From positions 1-5,113 of the forward strand of contig DJSQ01000092.1 of the NCBI GenBank assembly GCA_002438075.1: DNA of 5,113 nt, given 5' to 3'. This DNA is from Clostridiales bacterium UBA6330 (lineage in GTDB: Bacteria; Bacillota; Clostridia; Oscillospirales; CAG-272). How positions within the stretch are numbered: position 1 is the first letter of the stretch; the number at the start of each line of letters is the position of its first letter. Shown here in pieces: positions 1 through 5,113 of the stretch. The notes beneath the pieces are model-generated. The model was given only the letters and a program-made list of their open reading frames with translations, did not search any database and was not told the DNA's origin. The position numbers and the translations under genes were made by a program.

Positions 1-33
1 ATCCGCCCTTTTGGGGAAGTTTTGAATTTTTAG

Positions 34-86
34 GGGCTTTTCAAGGAGCCTCTGAATGGAGCTTGAGCAAAGCCCAAGCCCTTTTT
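34..86 (+). terminator. Possible rightward terminator for a gene left of the window
   Basis: On the plus strand gggcttttcaag (34-45) can pair with cttga (62-66) and aaagccc (69-75) across a two-base bulge. Alternatively gggctt (34-39) pairs with aagccc (76-81), which is followed directly by five Ts (82-86). Another T-run lies at 97-101. This would stop transcription entering from the left, opposite to the operon. The loop is long (16 bases or more) and the fold was done by eye, so this is tentative. Confidence 0.3.
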
Positions 87-180
87 ACTGTGCCCGTTTT
101 TCACGATTGGCGTATATTTCAACCTCTGGATAGAGGCACTATGTTCGCACTTCCCAATTTGGTGAAAAGGTTTGGGGAGT

Positions 181-213
181 CCAGAGGGGGCTTTCCTGAA
201 AAGCCCCCTCTGG
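181..213 (-). terminator. Perfect 14-bp hairpin just after the operon, probable terminator
   Basis: Positions 181-194 and 200-213 are exact reverse complements (ccagagggggcttt and its complement) with a five-base loop, forming a very stable GC-rich stem ten bases after the TGA stop of the last gene. Position fits a transcription terminator or an mRNA 3'-end stabiliser. The usual U-tract is missing: minus-strand sequence after the stem reads ACTCCCCAAACC before a single TTTT. The hairpin itself is certain; the terminator role is inferred. Confidence 0.6.
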
Positions 214-223
214 CGCGTCCCCC

Positions 224-2086
224 TCATACAGCGTCGGTGCGGTAGATGAATTTTACCTGACCGTCCATGTCGCCGATGCCGGAGAAGTTGTTGTAGGACT
301 TCGAGACATCAATTGTCGCACGCAGACGAACGAGAACGTTTTTTGCGTCACCGTTTGCGAGAGCGACCAGCTTGCCGACCACCTCGGTGTTGAACTCGGT
401 CAAGCCGTCGCGGAGCTGACCCGCTCCGTCGCGTAGGTCGGTGATGCCCGCAGTCAGCTTCGGGAGCTGTGCAACCAGCTCGGAGATGCCCGCATAGGCT
501 TCGTCAACACCTGCGGTGTAATCGTTGACACCCGTGTAGAAGGTGTTGTAGTCGTCCAGCTGTCCCTTCAGCGCTTCGATTTCGGCGGTCTTTTCGTTGA
601 CCTGCGCGGTCACATTCTGCGCAACCAGCGCCTGAACCTGCTCGGTTGCCATCTGCGCGTCCACCATTGCCGAAATGGTGGTTTGCGTGGAGGACTTCTT
701 CATTTGGACGTAGACCGCCGCGTCAACCTGAGCCTGCGTGTCCTCGTCAACCAAGCCCGCCGCAACTGCCGCATTGTACTGCTCAACCGTATAGCCCCGC
801 GCTTGCAGAACCGCCGCCAGAACCTGCTCGCGGTAGCCTTCGGTGACCTGTGCCGTGACCTGCTCGCGCACCGCCGCCGTGACTGCTTTGACAACCGTGT
901 CGTGCGCGGTCGGATGCTCTTCGGTGCCTGCCGTGGCAAGCGATGCAATCACACCGTCCAGCACCGTGCCGTAATTCTCAATGGTCAGGGTCACATTCAC
1001 ACCCGATTTTGCCAGCTCGGACTGCGCCGTCTCAAGCAACGTGTCAAAGACCTGCTTTGCACCGCCGCGCAGGGTGGCGCTGTTCTCGTTCAGCTCCTTC
1101 AGACCGTCGGCAAGCTGACCAATGCCGTCAATCAGCGCGCCCGATTGCTCGAGAAGCGTGCAAACGCCGTCGTAGAGCTGAGAGGAGCCGTTCATCAGCT
1201 GTGTCATCGCACCGTTCAGCTGTGCCAGCTTTTCTTCCACCGTGCCCGTTGCGTTGTCAAGCGCCGAGGTGTCGATTTTGTTGAACAGCTCGTTGGTTGC
1301 AACGCTGACCGTTGTTGCAAGGCGGAAATCCTTCGCGGTTGCCGTAATCTCCACATAGGAGGGGATTGCGACCTGTTCATCGGTCACACCGAGGTTTTCC
1401 GCAAGCCCCGGGAGCGCAACGCCGATGACAGCCGTGCGGTCGCCGTCGTTGATGCACTTTCCGTTGGTTACTTCAATGTCGGAGAAAACATCGTTGTCAA
1501 GCAGCATCCCCGTCAGCATAACGAAGGGAACGTAGATTTTTTCTTCCTTGCCGTCAATCGTGACCGTGCGGTACTGACGGTTGGTGTAATCAAAGCGGAT
1601 GGTCACCTTGCCGCTCTTGCCCGCAATCTCGTCGGCGGTAACGGTCTTGCCGTCCAGCGTGTAGCGGATGCCGATGGAAACGGGAAGCTCCTTTTCAATG
1701 GTGCCCTGATAGTAGATGTCCTTGCCGTCCGCATCCCAGACCTTCGTGTTGTCGCCGCCCATGGTGTAGCCCTCGTCACCCTTGACATTCTCAATGTCCG
1801 AGAGGTCGGAGGCATCGTTCAGCTTGCCCTCGTTCAGCGCATTGCGAATCCAATCGCTGACGATAATCTTTTTCACCGAGCCGTCATTGCCTGCAAGGAC
1901 GTAGACCGTCTCGTTCTTCTGCGGCTTCTCGGCAACCTCGGTGTTCTCCGCCGAGGAGCCTGTTTGCTCGGTTCCCGCCGCCTTTTGCTCGTTCTGCGCG
2001 GCATAGACCGCAATTCCCGCCGATGCACCGCCAATCAGAAGCACCGACAGCGCCGTGCTGATCATTTTAATGAGTTTTGTTTTCAT
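224..2086 (-). CDS. Exported heptad-repeat protein, YhgE/Pip-like, partner of the MMPL transporter
   Basis: A 620-residue secreted or membrane-anchored protein. Residues 1-7 are basic and about 8-29 hydrophobic, ending in VYAAQ: either a signal peptide cut near residue 29-30 or an N-terminal anchor. A low-complexity Glu/Thr/Ser linker (about 31-58) leads to a beta-rich-looking domain (about 60-265, with VYVLAG, KIIVSDWI and YVPFVMLTG). Two blocks of X-X-X-Leu-X-X-Gly heptads follow (290-342 and 516-568), separated by a helical Ala/Gln/Val-rich stretch (343-515). Such heptads occur in YhgE/Pip and EsaA-like proteins, and I recall them within some Gram-positive MMPL proteins. The multi-helix C-terminal membrane domain of classical YhgE is absent: the chain ends in a soluble tail (VKFIYRTDAV) with no sign of frameshift. 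Only two cysteines are present (211 and 309). As last gene of the operon it probably acts outside the membrane with the transporter, perhaps bridging the cell wall; this is inference. The exact family name is less certain than export and the repeats. Confidence 0.85.
   Translation of the reverse strand: MKTKLIKMISTALSVLLIGGASAGIAVYAAQNEQKAAGTEQTGSSAENTEVAEKPQKNETVYVLAGNDGSVKKIIVSDWIRNALNEGKLNDASDLSDIENVKGDEGYTMGGDNTKVWDADGKDIYYQGTIEKELPVSIGIRYTLDGKTVTADEIAGKSGKVTIRFDYTNRQYRTVTIDGKEEKIYVPFVMLTGMLLDNDVFSDIEVTNGKCINDGDRTAVIGVALPGLAENLGVTDEQVAIPSYVEITATAKDFRLATTVSVATNELFNKIDTSALDNATGTVEEKLAQLNGAMTQLMNGSSQLYDGVCTLLEQSGALIDGIGQLADGLKELNENSATLRGGAKQVFDTLLETAQSELAKSGVNVTLTIENYGTVLDGVIASLATAGTEEHPTAHDTVVKAVTAAVREQVTAQVTEGYREQVLAAVLQARGYTVEQYNAAVAAGLVDEDTQAQVDAAVYVQMKKSSTQTTISAMVDAQMATEQVQALVAQNVTAQVNEKTAEIEALKGQLDDYNTFYTGVNDYTAGVDEAYAGISELVAQLPKLTAGITDLRDGAGQLRDGLTEFNTEVVGKLVALANGDAKNVLVRLRATIDVSKSYNNFSGIGDMDGQVKFIYRTDAV
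383..541 (-). repeat. Second eight-heptad Leu-x-x-Gly block in the exported protein
   Basis: Encodes residues 516-568. The large-residue position recurs every seven at Phe516, Tyr523, Ala530, Leu537, Leu544, Leu551, Leu558 and Phe565. The +3 position is Gly at 519, 526, 533, 547, 554 and 561, with Gln540 and Glu568 as exceptions. The clearest units are the consecutive LRDG pair at 551 and 558. It has the same unit count and period as the first block, with no register shift. Confidence 0.83.
1061..1219 (-). repeat. First eight-heptad Leu-x-x-Gly block in the exported protein
   Basis: Encodes residues 290-342. Leucine recurs every seven residues at 290, 297, 304, 311, 318, 325, 332 and 339. 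Three residues after each stands Gly at 300, 307, 321, 328 and 342, replaced by Ala293, Gln314 and Asn335 in the other three units. Typical units are LYDG and LADG. This is a protein-level repeat; the DNA copies have diverged. Confidence 0.85.
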
Positions 2087-2094
2087 TCTTATTT

Positions 2095-2102
2095 CCTCCT
2101 TT
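2095..2102 (-). promoter_or_regulatory. Ribosome binding site of the heptad-repeat protein gene
   Basis: AAAGGAGG on the minus strand within the 21-base gap after the transporter stop codon (TAA, 2108-2110), 8 bases before the ATG at 2084-2086. The gap is too short for a separate promoter, so this gene is most likely co-transcribed with the transporter. Confidence 0.87.
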
Positions 2103-2107
2103 ATCCA

Positions 2108-4360
2108 TTACAGAAACAGGGCTTTCAGCCATTTGAATGCCGCGCGGACACCAAGTCCCACACCGGCGATGATTCCGATATACTTCAAAGCATCCCGCGT
2201 TGTCATTGCCTCGCCGCCGTCGGAAAGCGTGCGGACGGTGGCTCCCGAGCCGGTAGCCTCGGACTGCGCGTTCGTCTCTGTTGCCGCTGCCTTGGCGTTG
2301 GGCTTCATTCCGAACGTGGTGTGACGAATCAGACCGTCAAACAGCATCAGCAGTGCGGGCAGGAAGAAGATGACACAGCCCATGCTGATGAGTGCGCCGC
2401 GCGCCATCAGCATACACATCGAGCTGATGATGTCGATGTCGGAGTAGAGCGCCACGCCGAAGGTTGCCGCAAACAGTCCCATGCCCGATACAATGATGGA
2501 GGGAATCGATGCGGCGAGCGCTTCGGTTACCGAGCCGCGTTTGTCGCGCCCCGCGGCACGCTCCGCCCTGTAGCGCGTGGTCATCAGGATTGCATAGTCG
2601 ACCGTTGCGCCAAGCTGAATGGTGCTGATGCAAATCGGCGCGATGAAGGGGAGCGACTGCCCCGCATAGTGCGGGATGCCGAGGTTGATGAAGATTGCAA
2701 GCTCGATGACCGCAATCAGGATGAACGGCAGGCTGATGCTCTTTTCCACCAGCGCGATGATGACGAAGATTGCGAGAATCGACACGGTGTTGACCACCTG
2801 GAAGTCGTGGTCGGTGGTCTCAATCATATCCTTCATGCAGGGCGCCTCGCCGATGAGCATTCCGCTCGGGTCGTGCTTTTTCAGAATGGCGTTCAGGCTG
2901 TCAATCTGGTCGTTGACCTTGTCGCTTGCAACCTTGTATTCCGAATTGATGAGGAGCAGCTCCCAATTGTCACTCTTGAGGATACTGCGGATGCTGTCGG
3001 GCAGAACCTCCTCGGGAACCCGTGAGCCGAGCACCGATTCCAGACCGAGGACGTATTTCACGCCGTCCACCTGCTCCATTTCGTCAATCATGGCGCGCAC
3101 GGATTTGCCGGACAGCTTGGCATCCACCAGCACCATGTGCGTGGAGGCGATGTCAAAGTCCTCCGAGAGCTTGGAATTGGCGATGACGTATTCCATATCC
3201 TCGGGCAGGCACTGCCCCATGTCGTAGTACACCTCGTCGTTGGTTTTGCTGTAGCCGTAGAACGCGGGGGCGATGAGGAGCAGAAAGACCACAAGGAAGA
3301 TGGGGAAGCGGCGGGTCAGGAAGTTCGCAACGCCCTTCATGCTCGGGATAATCGAGCGGTGGCGGGAATGCTGAAGCGGTTTATCGAACACCAGAATCAG
3401 CGCGGGCAGGACGGTCACGCAACCGATGACACCGAACACAACGCCCTTTGCCATGACGATTCCGAGGTCGCGTCCCAGCGTAAAGCTCATGAAGCAGAGT
3501 GCGATGAAGCCCGCAACGGTGGTAATCGAGCTGCCGACAACGCTGGTCAGCGTTTCGTGAATCGCGTGCGACATGGCATCGCGTTTATCGGGGTAGCGGG
3601 TGCGCTGTTCGTTGTAGCTGTGCCAGAGGAAGATGGAGTAGTCCATCGTTACGGCAAGCTGGAGGACGGCGGAAAGTGCTTTGGTGATGTAGGAAATCTC
3701 GCCGAGGAAGTAGTTGGTTCCGAGGTTGATGAGAATCATCGCGCCGATGGAGGCGAGGAAGATGAACGGGACGAGGAAGCTGTCGAGGAAGAGGAGCATT
3801 GCGACCAGCGCGAGTGCGACCGCAATGCCAACGTAGATCGGCTCCTCCTTTTCGCAGAGGTCCTTGAGGTCGGTGACCAGTGCCGACATTCCCGAAACGA
3901 AGCACTGCTTGCCCGCAATCGAGCGGATTTCGCGGATGGCATCCATCGTCACGTCCGCCGAGGTTGCGCTGTCGAAAAAGACCGCAATCATGGTGGAGTG
4001 CCCCGTGTTGAAGGCTTTGTAGATTTCATCGGGGAGTATTTCCATTGGAATGGAGATATCCGCGAGGGTGTTATACCAGAGGACGGTTTCCACGTGGTCA
4101 ACCTGCCCGATTTTCTCGGTCAGCTTGGCAACGTCCTTGACGGGCATATCCTCTACGATAATGAAGGAAAACGCGCCTTTGCCGAATTCCTCCAGCAGGG
4201 CATCCTGTCCCTTGACGGTATCCATATCGGAGGGCAGATAATCCAGCATATCGTAATTGATACGGGTGTTAATCATGCCGAACACGCAGGGGATTAACAG
4301 GAGGATTGTGAAAATCAGAATGGGTACGCGGCATCTGACAACCGCTTTGGAAAAGTGCAT
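2108..4360 (-). CDS. MMPL-family RND transporter
   Basis: A 750-residue polytopic protein with the two-half plan of MMPL/RND transporters: TM1 at about residues 12-30, a first extracytoplasmic domain (31-170), TM2-6 (about 174-324), TM7 (352-370), a second extracytoplasmic domain (371-520) and TM8-12 (about 521-676). The halves are a visible duplication. The TM4 motif TMDYSIFLW has Asp240-Tyr241, and the matching TM10 motif TVDYAILM has Asp588-Tyr589. In mycobacterial MmpL3 the equivalent Asp-Tyr pairs carry the proton relay, so this copy looks like an intact proton-driven pump. MMPL proteins move lipids, glycolipids or hydrophobic compounds; the substrate cannot be read from sequence. After TM12 there is a polar Ala/Thr/Glu-rich linker (681-722) and an extra hydrophobic helix (about 727-745) ending in KWLKALFL, beyond the usual 12. 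It lies 6 bases after the DUF308 gene and 21 bases before the heptad-repeat exported protein, its likely partner. Family call is firm; subfamily is not. Confidence 0.95.
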   Translation of the reverse strand: MHFSKAVVRCRVPILIFTILLLIPCVFGMINTRINYDMLDYLPSDMDTVKGQDALLEEFGKGAFSFIIVEDMPVKDVAKLTEKIGQVDHVETVLWYNTLADISIPMEILPDEIYKAFNTGHSTMIAVFFDSATSADVTMDAIREIRSIAGKQCFVSGMSALVTDLKDLCEKEEPIYVGIAVALALVAMLLFLDSFLVPFIFLASIGAMILINLGTNYFLGEISYITKALSAVLQLAVTMDYSIFLWHSYNEQRTRYPDKRDAMSHAIHETLTSVVGSSITTVAGFIALCFMSFTLGRDLGIVMAKGVVFGVIGCVTVLPALILVFDKPLQHSRHRSIIPSMKGVANFLTRRFPIFLVVFLLLIAPAFYGYSKTNDEVYYDMGQCLPEDMEYVIANSKLSEDFDIASTHMVLVDAKLSGKSVRAMIDEMEQVDGVKYVLGLESVLGSRVPEEVLPDSIRSILKSDNWELLLINSEYKVASDKVNDQIDSLNAILKKHDPSGMLIGEAPCMKDMIETTDHDFQVVNTVSILAIFVIIALVEKSISLPFILIAVIELAIFINLGIPHYAGQSLPFIAPICISTIQLGATVDYAILMTTRYRAERAAGRDKRGSVTEALAASIPSIIVSGMGLFAATFGVALYSDIDIISSMCMLMARGALISMGCVIFFLPALLMLFDGLIRHTTFGMKPNAKAAATETNAQSEATGSGATVRTLSDGGEAMTTRDALKYIGIIAGVGLGVRAAFKWLKALFL

Positions 4361-4366
4361 GGTGAT

Positions 4367-4960
4367 TTACTCCTTTTTTTCTTCAAATTCGGTTTCGTAG
4401 CAGTCGGGCTTCTGGTGTCGGACGATTCGGACCGCGCAGAGGGCGGTGCTGAGATTCAGCACGCCGTCGGTGAACAGCGAGATACCGAGCAGGACTGTCA
4501 TAATGCGGATGCTTTCGGCAGGTCGGAAGATGAGGACCGCGCCGAACACTGCCGAGACGGTTGCAACGGCGAGAATCAGCCACCATCGCTTGAGCCCGAA
4601 GCGGCGCGCGTCAACGGAAATCTGAATCTTCAGGAGGCTATCCGAAAGAATCAGGATTCCAAAGACGGTACAGAGGATGCTCAGCATTCGGTCGGGGGAT
4701 ATCAGCAGGACGCATCCGAGCAGGAGCATGAGCAGTCCCGATGCAAGGTCGTACTGAAACGCGAGGCGGAACAGGTCGTGGGAAAAGTACCCGACGAGCT
4801 TCACCGCGCCGAAGACGATCATGGTACAGCCGAGCGCGATGCCGATCGCTTCGGGTGAGGTCTCGGGCATGGCAATCAAAAGGATGCCGAGCGCGCAGAA
4901 CAGGATGGAGATGGCAACGTAGCCGAGCTTTGCGATTCTCATTGGTGTTATGGATCGCAT
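4367..4960 (-). CDS. DUF308/HdeD-like six-helix membrane protein
   Basis: A 197-residue integral membrane protein with six hydrophobic segments at about residues 11-31, 36-58, 69-88, 92-113, 125-145 and 150-174, and a charged cytoplasmic-looking tail ending in EEKKE. The length and helix count fit the DUF308/HdeD family. HdeD in E. coli is linked to acid resistance, but the Firmicute members have no settled function. A threefold repeat of about 57 residues is visible: Gly25-Pro32-Gly44-Gly51, Gly82-Pro89-Gly101-Ser108, and Gly140-Pro147-Gly159-Gly166, with identical internal spacing. The start at 4960 is chosen for its AAAGGAGG site; a longer form from 5005 would add a Lys/Arg-rich leader and begin inside the promoter. 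It is the first gene of the operon, and its last codons carry the ribosome binding site of the transporter gene, implying coupled translation. The role beside the transporter is unknown; an accessory or stress-related membrane subunit is a guess. Family assignment is by eye. Confidence 0.85.
   Translation of the reverse strand: MRSITPMRIAKLGYVAISILFCALGILLIAMPETSPEAIGIALGCTMIVFGAVKLVGYFSHDLFRLAFQYDLASGLLMLLLGCVLLISPDRMLSILCTVFGILILSDSLLKIQISVDARRFGLKRWWLILAVATVSAVFGAVLIFRPAESIRIMTVLLGISLFTDGVLNLSTALCAVRIVRHQKPDCYETEFEEKKE
4370..4375 (-). promoter_or_regulatory. Ribosome binding site of the MMPL gene inside the upstream gene
   Basis: AAGGAG on the minus strand, 9 bases before the ATG at 4358-4360. 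It is formed by the last Lys and Glu codons of the DUF308 gene, whose TAA stop (4367-4369) falls in the spacer. The intergenic gap is only 6 bases. A ribosome terminating on the first gene would sit on this site, which favours translational coupling. Confidence 0.85.
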
Positions 4961-4968
4961 GAGGTGGA

Positions 4969-4976
4969 CCTCCTTT
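4969..4976 (-). promoter_or_regulatory. Ribosome binding site that fixes the start of the DUF308 gene
   Basis: AAAGGAGG on the minus strand, 8 bases before the ATG at 4958-4960. It supports that start over an in-frame ATG 15 codons upstream (5003-5005), which has no Shine-Dalgarno sequence and overlaps the -10 box, so it would lie upstream of the predicted transcript start. Confidence 0.85.
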
Positions 4977-5003
4977 CTTTTTTTCTTTCTCTTTCCGTTC
5001 CCC

Positions 5004-5032
5004 ATTATAGCAGGTTCTCTTATAAAAGAAAA
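5004..5032 (-). promoter_or_regulatory. Extended -10 promoter of the three-gene operon
   Basis: On the minus strand a perfect TATAAT (5004-5009) is preceded by TGC (5010-5012), giving the extended -10 form TGnTATAAT. Seventeen bases upstream lies TTTTCT (5027-5032), a poor -35 (3 of 6 matches to TTGACA), which is common for extended -10 promoters. Transcription would begin near 4997, leaving a leader of about 36 bases before the ATG at 4960. Recognition by the housekeeping sigma factor is inferred from consensus. A second A/T-rich hexamer, TATAAG (5019-5024), has no plausible -35 and is less likely. Confidence 0.72.
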
Positions 5033-5113
5033 CGGACAATTCCCCCGCGATGGTGAAATTTTAGGCAGTTGTGGGTGGATTGTCTAAGAAGTGCTAAGAC
5101 CTTGGGGCTCTGC
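5033..5113. other. Upstream region of the operon, possible regulatory sequence
   Basis: No complete gene is visible here. Two small patterns stand out: an inverted repeat gacaat (5035-5040) / attgtc (5079-5084), and a direct repeat ctaaga at 5084-5089 and 5094-5099, exactly ten bases apart. Either could be an operator for the promoter just downstream, but both are short enough to be chance. The window ends before any upstream gene or regulator can be seen. Confidence 0.3.

Larger units (their letters stand above)
1..223. other. Non-coding region downstream of the operon
   Basis: No convincing gene is visible. Short open frames on both strands give Arg/Pro/Lys/His-rich peptides without a ribosome binding site. 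Besides the two stem structures listed separately, a small 5-bp stem (cctct/agagg, 123-136, four-base loop) is present. The motif TCCAGAGG or its complement occurs at the large hairpin and again at 123-130. The dense secondary structure suggests transcript-end or dispersed-repeat sequence rather than coding sequence. Confidence 0.6.

Noticed and set aside
30..227. A 65-codon minus-strand frame whose ATG overlaps the TGA of the exported protein (ATGA)
   Set aside because: The ATGA overlap can signal translational coupling, but there is no Shine-Dalgarno sequence, the frame runs through the strong hairpin at 181-213, and the peptide is Arg/Lys/Pro/His-rich with no domain. More likely intergenic repeat sequence.
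63..245. A 60-codon plus-strand frame across the hairpin and into the end of the exported protein gene
   Set aside because: Antisense to the real gene at its end, no ribosome binding site, low-complexity Pro/Arg-rich translation.
343..1060. Possible frameshift or domain insertion in the middle of the exported protein (residues 343-515 and beyond)
   Set aside because: The frame stays open with consistent codon use, and the heptads resume cleanly at residue 516, so the segment is a normal part of the protein rather than damage.
683..3025. A 780-codon plus-strand open frame opposite the exported protein and the transporter
   Set aside because: It lies antisense to two genes with clear domains and strong ribosome binding sites. 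Its translation is rich in Arg, His, Cys, Asn and Gln with no recognisable domain, as expected for the antisense shadow of GC-biased codons, and it crosses the boundary between the two real genes.
3137..4297. A 386-codon plus-strand open frame opposite the transporter
   Set aside because: Also an antisense shadow: very acidic and His-rich (runs of Glu and Asp) and entirely inside the transporter gene.
4355..4858. A 167-codon plus-strand open frame opposite the DUF308 gene
   Set aside because: Its polar Glu/Asp/Gln-rich translation mirrors the codons of a membrane protein on the other strand. No supporting ribosome binding site or family likeness.
5084..5113. Possible C-terminal end of an upstream minus-strand gene entering the window
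   Set aside because: One frame reads ten codons or fewer before a TAG near 5084-5086. That is too short to separate from chance, so no partial gene is reported.

Overview
The window holds one compact three-gene operon, all on the minus strand (transcribed right to left), with short non-coding flanks. The base composition is GC-rich. Each gene has a near-perfect AGGAGG-type ribosome binding site 8-9 bases before its ATG, and the protein families are typical of Gram-positive anaerobes. Together these suggest a Firmicute, probably a clostridial gut bacterium of the Oscillospiraceae/Ruminococcaceae type. The taxonomic placement is inference; there is no rRNA or marker gene here.

Layout in order of transcription: an upstream region (about 5005-5113) with an extended -10 promoter (TGCTATAAT) close before the first gene; a 197-residue six-helix DUF308/HdeD-like membrane protein (4367-4960); six bases later a 750-residue MMPL/RND-family transporter (2108-4360); 21 bases later a 620-residue exported protein with two blocks of X-X-X-Leu-X-X-Gly heptads, related to YhgE/Pip-type proteins (224-2086); then a perfect 14-bp hairpin ten bases after the last stop codon (181-213) and a non-coding tail (1-180) with a possible opposite-facing terminator.

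The proposed joint role is inference. The MMPL protein would be a proton-driven membrane pump; it keeps one Asp-Tyr pair in each half, as in the MmpL3 proton relay. The heptad-repeat protein would be its extracytoplasmic partner or a cell-wall-spanning extension, and the DUF308 protein a small membrane accessory. The substrate is unknown. The most notable features are the regular eight-plus-eight heptad architecture of the exported protein, which lacks the C-terminal membrane domain of classical YhgE/Pip proteins; an extra C-terminal hydrophobic helix on the transporter; and the clean threefold repeat in the DUF308 protein. I see no mobile element, CRISPR array, tRNA or rRNA. Long plus-strand open frames opposite the operon look like shadows of GC-biased codon use.
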